From assembly GCA_013698435.1 (NCBI GenBank), contig JACCVA010000322.1, positions 1 through 5,170 of the forward strand: a stretch of DNA of 5,170 nt. Reading direction: 5' to 3'. The position numbers and the translations under genes are program-made. Below, in pieces: positions 1 through 5,170 of this stretch. The DNA is from Nocardioidaceae bacterium (lineage in GTDB: Bacteria; Actinomycetota; Actinomycetes; Propionibacteriales; Nocardioidaceae). Numbering within the stretch: position 1 is the first letter of the stretch; every line of letters starts with the position of its first letter. The notes under the pieces were generated by a model that was not told the origin of the DNA, searched no databases, and was given only the letters and a program-made list of their open reading frames with translations.

Positions 1-915
1 GTGTTGGCCGCCCCCGCCCGAATATGGGCCGGCGGCGAGACCGGACTGATGTCGATCGTCGCCGACCCCAAGGTGGCCAGCAACTCACGCTTCTACACCT
101 GCACGGGGTGGCGAGAAGACGGCCGCACCGACGTCCGGGTGCATGCCTGGCGGTTGAACGACGCACGCAGCTCGGCCCGCATCGTCGACACCTTGGTCAG
201 CGGCATCCAGGTCACCTCCGGCCGTCACGGGGGGTGCCGCCTGCGCCTGGACCGCATGGGGCGGTTGTACGTCGGCACCGGTGACGCCGCCGTCGGGACC
301 AATCCGCAGAACCTGCACAGCCTCAACGGCAAGGTGCTGCGACTGAACCGCTTCACCGGCAACGCGGCCACCGGCAACCCCTTCATCAAGACCGACACCC
401 GCCGCCAGCGGCTGATCTACACGTATGGACACCGCAACGTGCAGGGGCTTGCGCTGCGTCCCAACCGCCGGATGTGGTCGGTCGAGCACGGCACCTACCG
501 CGACGACGAGGCCAACGTCTTGTTCCGGGGCGGCAACTACGGATGGAACCCGGTCCCCGGCTACGACGAGTCGAAGCCGATGACGGACTTCTCCCTGCCA
601 GGCAAGCAGTACGCCGCCCGCTGGAGCTCCGGCGACCCGACGATAGCCACGTCCGGTGCGGTCTGGGTTCGCGGCAGGAGCTGGGGCGCCTACCAGGGCA
701 CGTTGGCGGTGTGCGCGCTCGCGGGAGAGCGACTGCTCTTCATGAAGTTCGACGACAACGGCCGACTGCGCTGGGTGCGGACGCCGCCGGCGCTGCGCGG
801 CACCTACGGCCGGCTCAGGTCGGTCGTCCAGGCCGCCGACCGCGACCTGCTCATCGCCACGAGCAACGGCAGTGGCACGGACAAGATCGTGCGGGTGAGC
901 CCTGTGCGCGGGTGA
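1..915 (+). CDS. PQQ-dependent sugar dehydrogenase-like protein (GSDH family), 5' partial
   Basis: The 304 visible residues match the glucose/sorbosone dehydrogenase beta-propeller family, whose members oxidise sugars or aldoses with pyrroloquinoline quinone, usually outside the cytoplasm. Recognisable in order: GGETGLMSIVADP (residues 11-23, family form GExGLLGxAxxP); a His-Gly-Gly block with H76, matching the catalytic base position of soluble glucose dehydrogenase; LYVGTGDA (89-96); LNGKVLRLNR (108-117); GHRNVQG (143-149), whose Arg145 matches the PQQ-contacting Arg; and GGNYGW (177-182). The GTG at base 1 is at the window edge, and family proteins have further propeller sequence and usually a signal peptide before this block, so the true start lies upstream. 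The TGA at 913-915 lies inside a strong hairpin. The next gene is convergent. The family assignment is firm; the substrate and actual PQQ use are not shown here, and no pqq gene is in view. Confidence 0.9.
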   Translation: MLAAPARIWAGGETGLMSIVADPKVASNSRFYTCTGWREDGRTDVRVHAWRLNDARSSARIVDTLVSGIQVTSGRHGGCRLRLDRMGRLYVGTGDAAVGTNPQNLHSLNGKVLRLNRFTGNAATGNPFIKTDTRRQRLIYTYGHRNVQGLALRPNRRMWSVEHGTYRDDEANVLFRGGNYGWNPVPGYDESKPMTDFSLPGKQYAARWSSGDPTIATSGAVWVRGRSWGAYQGTLAVCALAGERLLFMKFDDNGRLRWVRTPPALRGTYGRLRSVVQAADRDLLIATSNGSGTDKIVRVSPVRG

Positions 916-929
916 CGCGCCGTCACCCG
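909..929. terminator. Stop-codon-overlapping hairpin, probable bidirectional terminator
   Basis: Bases 909-917 (CGGGTGACG) and 921-929 (CGTCACCCG) are perfect inverted complements separated by the three bases CGC, giving a 9-bp GC-rich stem. The stem contains the TGA stop codon (913-915) of the upstream dehydrogenase gene and lies 23 bases beyond the stop of the convergent acetyltransferase gene. No T-run follows on either strand. Terminators without a U-tract are often proposed in actinobacteria, so a terminator or 3'-end stabilising role is a reasonable inference. It is not a classic intrinsic terminator. Confidence 0.5.
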
Positions 930-951
930 ACGCCAGTGCCGCCCGTCGACA

Positions 952-1797
952 CTAGAACAAGATCGTGGCGAACAGTCCGGTCTGGAAGAAGCCCACTCGG
1001 GAGTAGGTCCGCCGCGCCGCGACGTTGTGCTCGTTGACGTACAAGGACACCACCGGCACGCCGTCGTCGAGCGCGCTGGCGCAGATGGTGGCGACGCCCG
1101 GTGCCGCCAGGCCCTGGCCGCGGTACCGCGAGTTGACCCACACACTCTGAAGCTGGGCCGCGTGCGGGGTCACCGGCCCGAGCTCCGCCTTGAAGAGAAC
1201 CTCGCCGCCCTCGATGTGCGCAAAGGCGTGGCCGCGTGCGATCAGCTGCGCGACCCGAGCGCGATACAGACCCGCCCCACCCGCGGCCTCCGGTGACACC
1301 CCCAACTCCTCGGTGTACATCGCAACGCAGGCCGGGTAGAGGACGTCGAGCTCCGAGGCCTCCACGCGTCGTACGTCGGGGGACCGCGCGATGAGCGGGC
1401 GCCCGGACAGTGTCATGAACGGCTGACGCGGTCGGACCGACCGGGCAGGTCCCCACTCGACGCGCAACCGCTGCCACAGGCCGGCCACCTCGTCGTCGGG
1501 CCCCAAGATGGAGCCGCACCGACGCCCCTGCGTGAGGGCCCGGGAAGCGTAGGCGTCGAGGGCGGCCGGAGTCGACATCACCGGGGCAAGGTTGGCAGCC
1601 GAATGACACAGGGAGATCAGCTCTCCGCCTTCGTCGAACCCCCACATCTCACCGCCGAGCCAGCGTGGTTCGAGCCGGGTGAGCCGTACGCGGTGGTCGA
1701 CGAAGACGTGGGTGACGGGGTCACGCGCAATCAGCGCGTGCACCGCGTCGACGTCGCGCGGACCGAGCACGCGCAAGCGAGGACGCGCTCTGAGCAT
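952..1797 (-). CDS. DUF4081/GNAT-family N-acetyltransferase
   Basis: This 281-residue cytoplasmic protein has the two-part form common in actinobacteria: an N-terminal DUF4081-like half (about residues 1-125) and a C-terminal GNAT acetyltransferase domain (about 140-281). The acetyl-CoA pyrophosphate loop is visible as VNSRYRGQGLA (221-231, R-x-x-G-x-G/A type, RGQG at 226-229), followed by the motif B segment LYVNEHNVAARRTYSRVGF (252-270). The acceptor substrate is unknown. The start at 1797 is chosen because GAGGAGGTG lies six bases before this ATG. An ATG further upstream at 1848 would put that ribosome binding site inside the coding region. The gene is convergent with the PQQ dehydrogenase gene and divergent from the capA-like gene. 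Homologues are often found near ispG and proS in actinobacteria, which fits the proS start at the right of this window. Confidence 0.93.
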   Translation of the reverse strand: MLRARPRLRVLGPRDVDAVHALIARDPVTHVFVDHRVRLTRLEPRWLGGEMWGFDEGGELISLCHSAANLAPVMSTPAALDAYASRALTQGRRCGSILGPDDEVAGLWQRLRVEWGPARSVRPRQPFMTLSGRPLIARSPDVRRVEASELDVLYPACVAMYTEELGVSPEAAGGAGLYRARVAQLIARGHAFAHIEGGEVLFKAELGPVTPHAAQLQSVWVNSRYRGQGLAAPGVATICASALDDGVPVVSLYVNEHNVAARRTYSRVGFFQTGLFATILF

Positions 1798-1803
1798 CTT
1801 CGT

Positions 1804-1812
1804 CACCTCCTC
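1804..1812 (-). promoter_or_regulatory. Ribosome binding site of the GNAT gene
   Basis: Read on the minus strand this is GAGGAGGTG, followed by a further A that extends the anti-16S match, and then the ATG at 1797-1795 after a six-base spacer. It is the strongest Shine-Dalgarno sequence in the window and decides the start of the acetyltransferase gene. Confidence 0.85.
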
Positions 1813-1820
1813 GCGTCGAG

Positions 1821-1826
1821 AGCCTA
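1821..1826 (-). promoter_or_regulatory. Candidate -10 element for the GNAT gene
   Basis: The minus strand reads TAGGCT here, fitting the actinobacterial TANNNT -10 pattern. Transcription would begin near 1814, leaving a leader of about 17 bases that just includes the ribosome binding site. No convincing -35 hexamer is present at 16-18 bases upstream, so this is a weak call. Confidence 0.3.
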
Positions 1827-1944
1827 CGCGGATGTGCCGGACACGCACGGATCCGTCAGGTGACGCCGTCCCCGCATGGGACAGTGTCGTGGTGTCCTCG
1901 GGTCCGAAGACGGCTGAAGCGTCGTCGAAAGGTTGCGGTAAGCG

Positions 1945-3225
1945 ATGTATCCGGTGAGCAGGCGTCCGGGCAGCAGGTGGTGGCGTCCGGCCTGCGGATG
2001 GGTTGCCGTCGGCGTCTTGACCGTGGGCTGCTCGGCGTCCGGGTCACGCGACACCTCCGAGTCCCAGGGCGGCACTCCCACGAACGCCACGTCGTCGCAG
2101 ACCTCGACCCGGTCGCCGGGTCCCGGCACGACCTCGCCCGGCAGTCCGTCCGAGACGACACCGACCGCGACCCAGGAGCCGTTCGTGCCACGCACGATCA
2201 CGGTGGTGATGAACGGCGACGTGCTGCTGCACGACGGCCTCTGGACCACCGCCGAGATCGACGCCGCCGACACGGGCCGCGGCGACATGGACTTCCGTCC
2301 GCTGCTGAGCGACCTGAAGCCGCTGGTATCGGGCGCCGACCTCGCGGTGTGCCATATGGAGACGCCGCTCGCGCCACGAGGCGGCCCCTACGCCAGCTAC
2401 CCGGTCTTCTCTGTGCCGCCATCGATCGTGCCCGCGCTGAAATGGACCGGCTTCGACGCCTGTACGACAGCGTCGAACCACAGCATCGACCAAGGTTTCG
2501 ATGGGCTGGCACGCACCCTTGACTACTTCGAGGCTGCCGGCATCGAGCACGCCGGCACCGCCGCCACCCGCCGGGCGTCTCGCGAACCGACGATCGTGGA
2601 CGTCAACGGGATCAAAGTGGGCCTCGTGTCGGCGACGTACGGCACCAACGGCATCCCGCTGCCGTCGGAACAGCCGTGGTCGGTTCCGTTGATCAACATC
2701 GCCAAGATCAAGCGGATGGCCGCCCGCGCCAGGGCCGCGGGCGCCGACATCGTGATGGTCGCCTTGCACTGGGGGCTCGAGTACCTGCACGAGCCGACCG
2801 ACGACCAGGTCGCCATTGCCAACCAGCTCACGAAGTCACCCGACATCGACCTCGTCTACGGCCACCACGCCCATGTGGTGCAGCCCTACGACAAGGTCAA
2901 CGGGACCTGGGTCGTCTACGGCCTCGGCAACATGGTCGCGCAGCAGCTCACCTCGGTCGAGGGCGTGTACGACGGCAACGCCTGTCGCGTGACGTTCCAC
3001 GAGCGCCGCGACGGTAGCTTCCGGGTGCAGAGGCTCGAGTACATCCCGACGATGATCACGCCCTTCGACGGGGTGCACCCGATGCGGGTGCTGAACGTGC
3101 CGCAAGACATCGACGACCCGGCTTTCGCGCAGCTTCGCGCACAGCTCCAGGCCACCGACGACCGCGTCAGCACGGTCGTCACGTCGCTCGGAGCGGACAA
3201 GCGGGGAGTCACCGAAGGGCAGTGA
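1945..3225 (+). CDS. CapA-family metallophosphoesterase-like lipoprotein
   Basis: This 426-residue protein belongs to the CapA/PgsA family (poly-gamma-glutamate synthesis accessory and related proteins), which has a calcineurin-like phosphoesterase fold. The N-terminus has arginines, a hydrophobic stretch (about 16-28) and Cys29 in LTVGC, a plausible though not ideal lipobox, then a Ser/Thr/Pro-rich linker (about 30-80). It should be anchored outside the membrane. Family motifs: NGDVLLH (90-96, metal-binding Asp92), CHMETPLAP (136-144, Glu139), ASNHSIDQG (176-184), LHWGLEY (274-280), GHHAHVVQP (306-314) and YGLGNMV (325-331). An in-frame TAA at 1939 limits the start to the ATG at 1945 or the GTG at 1954; neither has a good ribosome binding site. 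No capB or capC partner is in view, so a poly-gamma-glutamate role is not supported; action on some other surface polymer or phosphoester is possible. Confidence 0.92.
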   Translation: MYPVSRRPGSRWWRPACGWVAVGVLTVGCSASGSRDTSESQGGTPTNATSSQTSTRSPGPGTTSPGSPSETTPTATQEPFVPRTITVVMNGDVLLHDGLWTTAEIDAADTGRGDMDFRPLLSDLKPLVSGADLAVCHMETPLAPRGGPYASYPVFSVPPSIVPALKWTGFDACTTASNHSIDQGFDGLARTLDYFEAAGIEHAGTAATRRASREPTIVDVNGIKVGLVSATYGTNGIPLPSEQPWSVPLINIAKIKRMAARARAAGADIVMVALHWGLEYLHEPTDDQVAIANQLTKSPDIDLVYGHHAHVVQPYDKVNGTWVVYGLGNMVAQQLTSVEGVYDGNACRVTFHERRDGSFRVQRLEYIPTMITPFDGVHPMRVLNVPQDIDDPAFAQLRAQLQATDDRVSTVVTSLGADKRGVTEGQ

Positions 3226-3249
3226 CAGGCTGCTACGCGGGAGGAGGGG

Positions 3250-4773
3250 TCACACGGGCGGCAACGCTGCGAACTGCTGCCGACACTGGGCGCCCGCGCA
3301 GGTGCGCAGTATCTGCAGCCGGCGGTTGAGCTCGGCCTTCACGTCGGCGTACCGACGGTTGGTGGTGAGGCTCGTCAGCTGGTGAGGATCCCTGCGTCGG
3401 TCGTAAAGCTCTCGCTCACCGGTCGCGGGGTAGGCGACGAAGGTGTACCGGGAGGTGCGCACGCCGCGGAAGAACCAGAGGTAGTCGACGTCAGGGCCTG
3501 GTTCTTTGCCTGCCTGGATCAGCAGGTTGGTCCAGCTCGGCGCACCACCGCGCGCCACCGGGAGCAGGTTGCGGCCGTCCACGTCCAGACCGGGCGTCAC
3601 GAGTGCGGCTGCGGCGATCGTCGGAGCGATGTCGACGAGGGCTCCTACCTGGCTGCGGGTGACGCCGGCGGGGAGCCCCGGCCCGCGCATCAGGAAAGGC
3701 ACCCGGAGCGCCGGCTCGTACGGCACGTTCTTGCCCAACAGCCGGTGCTCCCCGAGGAGGTAGCCGTTGTCCGAGGTGAAGACGATCAGCGTGTTGGCCA
3801 GCTTGCCGTGCTGGCGCAAGGTGCTCACCACTCTGCCCACCGCCTCGTCCACGGCCTGCAGGGCACGCAGTCGCTGGCGGTGGGTGCGCACGATCTCCAG
3901 CTGGCGCGTTGAGCTCAGCCGAGGCCGTTGTTGCACCCAGGCCGGCTTGTCGTTCACGTTGGCCTCATTGAACGCGGGGTCGGAGAATGCCGGTGGCATC
4001 GCGTTGCTGAACAGCCCCCGATGCCGTCTGGCCGGTGTCGGCGGGCCCCAGCAGCGCAGCTCCGCCGACGGCTGACACGAACCGTGCGGCGCCACGAAGG
4101 ACTGCCACAGGAAGAACGGCTCGTCCTGCACAGCGAAGCGGTCGAGCACGTTGTCCGCAAGATCGGCGAACACGTCGGTCTGATACGAGTTCTCGTATGC
4201 CTTCATGGTGCCGTTGTGGTTGATCGTGAAGTCGAGGTAGTTGTAGACGCCGGCCACGGTGGGATGCCACTCGTCCCAGCCGGGTGTCGGGTCGGTGACG
4301 TCGGCCGTCGAGTACCCGTTGAGGAACTTGCCCATGAACGCGGTGCGGTAGCCGGCGTCGTGCAGCCACGTCGCCAGGGTCGACGACGTGTCGAGGCGTC
4401 CGTAGCCGCCGTGCTCGCCGGTGTTGTTGATGACGCCGTTGTTCTGCGCGAACTGGCCGGTCAGTATCTCCGCCCGTGCGGGGCAGCACAACGGATGCGG
4501 AGAGATGCCGGTGAGGGTGACTCCCTGCGCCTTCAACAGCCGACGAGTGACAGGCATGGCCCTCAGGTCGGTCAGCGTCTGGTCGTCGGTGGTGAGCAGG
4601 ACGATGTTTGGGCGAGCTGTCACGGCTGCCGAGGCGGGCAGCGGAGCGTTGCCGGGGGCGGCACCGATGGGACGGACCGCCGGGGCCGACGTACCGGCAG
4701 CGCCGAGCGCCGGGAGAACGAGCAGCGAGGCGGCCAGCAGGGCGGTCGTCGTCACGGTGCGGAGGGCTGGCAT
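3250..4773 (-). CDS. Secreted formylglycine-dependent sulfatase, N-acetylglucosamine-6-sulfatase-like
   Basis: This 507-residue type I sulfatase should hydrolyse a sulfate ester outside the cytoplasm. The N-terminus has a hydrophobic core (about 11-28) and Ala-rich possible cleavage sites near residues 25-32. RPNIVLLTTDDQ (54-65) supplies metal ligands Asp63 and Asp64. CCPARAEILTG (96-106) fits C-x-P-x-R-x(4)-T-G, so Cys96 is the residue expected to become formylglycine. Further active-site candidates are Lys149 (MGKFLNGY), His230 (VAPHGS), Asp335/Asn336 (FTSDNGYLLGEH) and Lys348. NYLDFTINHNG (178-188) resembles the glucosamine-6-sulfatase/arylsulfatase branch. A Cys-type sulfatase needs a maturation enzyme, and none is in view. 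The ATG at 4773 starts the signal peptide; the frame is open further upstream but that would overlap proS. The ribosome binding site is weak. The substrate is unknown. Confidence 0.95.
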   Translation of the reverse strand: MPALRTVTTTALLAASLLVLPALGAAGTSAPAVRPIGAAPGNAPLPASAAVTARPNIVLLTTDDQTLTDLRAMPVTRRLLKAQGVTLTGISPHPLCCPARAEILTGQFAQNNGVINNTGEHGGYGRLDTSSTLATWLHDAGYRTAFMGKFLNGYSTADVTDPTPGWDEWHPTVAGVYNYLDFTINHNGTMKAYENSYQTDVFADLADNVLDRFAVQDEPFFLWQSFVAPHGSCQPSAELRCWGPPTPARRHRGLFSNAMPPAFSDPAFNEANVNDKPAWVQQRPRLSSTRQLEIVRTHRQRLRALQAVDEAVGRVVSTLRQHGKLANTLIVFTSDNGYLLGEHRLLGKNVPYEPALRVPFLMRGPGLPAGVTRSQVGALVDIAPTIAAAALVTPGLDVDGRNLLPVARGGAPSWTNLLIQAGKEPGPDVDYLWFFRGVRTSRYTFVAYPATGERELYDRRRDPHQLTSLTTNRRYADVKAELNRRLQILRTCAGAQCRQQFAALPPV

Positions 4774-4826
4774 AGGGTCCGATCTGTCGCGAGTGCGGCT
4801 TCGTCGCACAGCTGACTGTAAGGCAC
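4752..4826 (-). CDS. Candidate 24-residue upstream peptide overlapping the sulfatase start
   Basis: On the minus strand AGGAGG (4838-4833) is followed after six bases by GTG (4826-4824), opening a 24-codon frame that begins MPYSQLCDEAALATD and ends with TGA at 4754-4752. It is in a different frame from the sulfatase gene and runs over its ATG at 4773. The good ribosome binding site contrasts with the weak one in front of the sulfatase, so translational coupling is possible. It contains two Cys residues. There is no homology evidence, and a chance occurrence is quite possible. Confidence 0.2.
   Translation of the reverse strand: MPYSQLCDEAALATDRTLCQPSAP
4815..4820 (-). promoter_or_regulatory. 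Candidate -10 element for the sulfatase gene
   Basis: The minus strand reads TACAGT, a good TANNNT match, 42 bases before the sulfatase ATG. No -35 hexamer stands out. If this is the true promoter, transcription starts near 4808 and the candidate upstream peptide at 4752-4826 is not made, so the two calls exclude each other. Confidence 0.25.
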
Positions 4827-4854
4827 GAGCGCCCTCCTGCTGGGAAAAACGGAG

Positions 4855-4884
4855 GTGAATACCGCGCCGCTCGCGAGATAGTCT
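4855..4884 (+). promoter_or_regulatory. Candidate proS promoter
   Basis: TAGTCT (4879-4884) fits the TANNNT -10 pattern, and 18 bases upstream lies GTGAAT (4855-4860), which shares TGA with the TTGACA -35 consensus. Transcription would start near 4891, giving a leader of about 78 bases before the proS GTG. The -10 lies in a small inverted repeat (CGAGA-TAG-TCTCG, 4874-4886), which could be an operator or chance. Confidence 0.3.
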
Positions 4885-4899
4885 CGTGGCTCCACCAAC

Positions 4900-4935
4900 C
4901 CGGGAGTTGCAGCCCGGCCGGCCACCGCGGTGGCC
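4900..4935 (+). promoter_or_regulatory. Two consecutive hairpins in the proS leader
   Basis: Hairpin 1 pairs CCGGG (4900-4904) with CCCGG (4913-4917) around an eight-base loop. Hairpin 2 is the 16-base palindrome GGCCACCGCGGTGGCC (4920-4935), able to form a 6-bp stem with a CGCG loop. A second CCCGGG at 4944-4949 could pair with the CCCGGG at 4899-4904 instead of hairpin 1. The structures end about 33 bases before the proS start. A regulatory role is an inference; high GC content makes such pairings common. Confidence 0.3.
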
Positions 4936-4956
4936 CGCCTTCACCCGGGCGCGAGA

Positions 4957-4963
4957 AGAGGAG
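4957..4963 (+). promoter_or_regulatory. proS: Ribosome binding site of proS
   Basis: AGAGGAG lies five bases before the GTG at 4969. The in-frame ATG at 4981 has GAGG directly against it with no spacer, so this site favours the GTG as the start. Confidence 0.65.
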
Positions 4964-4968
4964 AAGTC

Positions 4969-5170
4969 GTGGCCCTGAGGATGTCGTCGCTGTTCCTTCG
5001 TACTCTGCGGGAGGACCCGGTCGACGCCGAGGTGCCGAGCCACCGACTGCTGGTGCGTGCGGGTTACATCCGGCGGGCGGCCCCGGGCATCTACTCATGG
5101 TTGCCGCTCGGCTATCGGGTGCTGCGCAAAGTCGAGGCCATCGTTCGCCAGGAGATGGACGCGATCGGCG
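4969..5170 (+). CDS. proS: Proline--tRNA ligase (prolyl-tRNA synthetase), 3' partial
   Basis: The 67 visible residues are the N-terminus of bacterial-type prolyl-tRNA synthetase, the cytoplasmic class II enzyme that charges tRNA-Pro with proline using ATP. LFLRTLREDP (8-17), EVPSHRLLVRAGYIRR (21-36), PGIYSWLPLGYRVLRK (39-54) and IVRQEMDAIG (58-67) are near-consensus, and the PGIYSWLPLG block leads into class II motif 1. The frame is open to the right edge, so the catalytic core, editing and anticodon-binding domains lie outside. GTG at 4969 is preferred because of its ribosome binding site and because homologues, for instance in mycobacteria, also begin a few residues before the MSxLFLRTLR block; ATG at 4981 is the alternative. 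The gene is divergent from the sulfatase gene, and its leader contains two hairpins. Confidence 0.96.
   Translation, partial: MALRMSSLFLRTLREDPVDAEVPSHRLLVRAGYIRRAAPGIYSWLPLGYRVLRKVEAIVRQEMDAIG

Noticed and set aside
923..1645. Minus-strand frame of 240 codons overlapping the GNAT gene.
   Set aside because: Shifted-frame shadow rich in Arg and Gly; the overlapping frame carries the acetyl-CoA motifs.
1798..1848. Upstream ATG for the GNAT gene at 1848, adding 17 residues.
   Set aside because: The near-perfect ribosome binding site at 1804-1812 would then be inside the gene; it is ideally spaced for the ATG at 1797.
2044..2790. Minus-strand frame of 248 codons opposite the capA-like gene.
   Set aside because: Antisense shadow of a gene with all CapA motifs; no recognisable domain or good ribosome binding site.
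3222..3253. GTGAC/GTCAC inverted repeat around the two convergent stop codons as a terminator.
   Set aside because: Only 5 bp with a 22-base loop and no T-run; both arms include TGA stop codons, which explains the symmetry.
4793..4809. Hairpin GTGCGGC-TTC-GTCGCAC in the sulfatase leader.
   Set aside because: The full pairing needs a G-U pair on the plus strand; on the transcribed minus-strand RNA it becomes an A-C mismatch, leaving only a 5-bp stem.
3928..4815. Long plus-strand frame of 295 codons opposite the sulfatase.
   Set aside because: It is antisense to a gene with complete catalytic motifs; the Arg/Gly/Val-rich translation with no family motif is typical of a high-GC shadow frame.
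4855..4881. Eight-codon frame starting GTG AAT ACC as a proS leader peptide.
   Set aside because: It has one proline codon, no well-spaced ribosome binding site, and ends at the likely -10 region, so it probably lies upstream of the transcript.
4915..4935. T-box-like antiterminator element, because of ACCGCGG before an aminoacyl-tRNA synthetase gene.
   Set aside because: The UGGN that must precede ACCGCG to pair with the tRNA acceptor end is absent (GGCC instead); the match arises from the palindrome. There is too little leader sequence for a stem I.
4774..5043. N-terminal extension of the sulfatase frame by 90 codons up to an ATG at 5043.
   Set aside because: It would overlap the proS coding region antisense and put the signal peptide inside the protein; the ATG at 4773 directly precedes the signal peptide.

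Overview
The window comes from a high-GC bacterium, almost certainly an actinomycete (Actinomycetota). Every coding region strongly prefers G or C at the third codon position. The GNAT protein has the two-part layout (DUF4081 plus acetyltransferase) typical of actinobacteria, and the short N-terminal piece of prolyl-tRNA synthetase reads like the actinobacterial bacterial-type enzyme. I cannot place it to genus; Propionibacteriales-like organisms are a guess only.

Layout: (1) 1-915, plus strand: C-terminal three quarters or so of a PQQ-dependent, sorbosone/glucose-dehydrogenase-type beta-propeller protein, cut by the left edge. (2) 909-929: strong hairpin overlapping its stop codon, between convergent genes. 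(3) 952-1797, minus: DUF4081/GNAT N-acetyltransferase with an excellent ribosome binding site. (4) 1798-1944: divergent intergenic region. (5) 1945-3225, plus: CapA-family metallophosphoesterase-like lipoprotein. (6) 3226-3249: 24-base gap between convergent genes. (7) 3250-4773, minus: secreted formylglycine-dependent sulfatase resembling N-acetylglucosamine-6-sulfatases. (8) 4774-4968: divergent intergenic region holding a possible upstream peptide for the sulfatase and a structured leader for proS. (9) 4969 to the right edge, plus: start of proS, cut by the window edge.

The genes alternate in strand, so this is not one operon; each is probably transcribed on its own. In many actinobacteria a GNAT gene of this kind lies close to proS, in the ispG/dxr/proS neighbourhood (family knowledge). 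Here the capA-like lipoprotein and the sulfatase sit between them. Three of the five genes (the PQQ enzyme by family, the lipoprotein and the sulfatase by visible export signals) are predicted to act outside the cytoplasm on sugars or surface polymers. The other two are conserved cytoplasmic genes. I see no RNA gene, CRISPR array, insertion sequence, phage gene or clear new multi-gene system. The points most worth a second look are small: the stop-codon hairpin, the upstream ORF in front of the sulfatase, and the paired hairpins in the proS leader.
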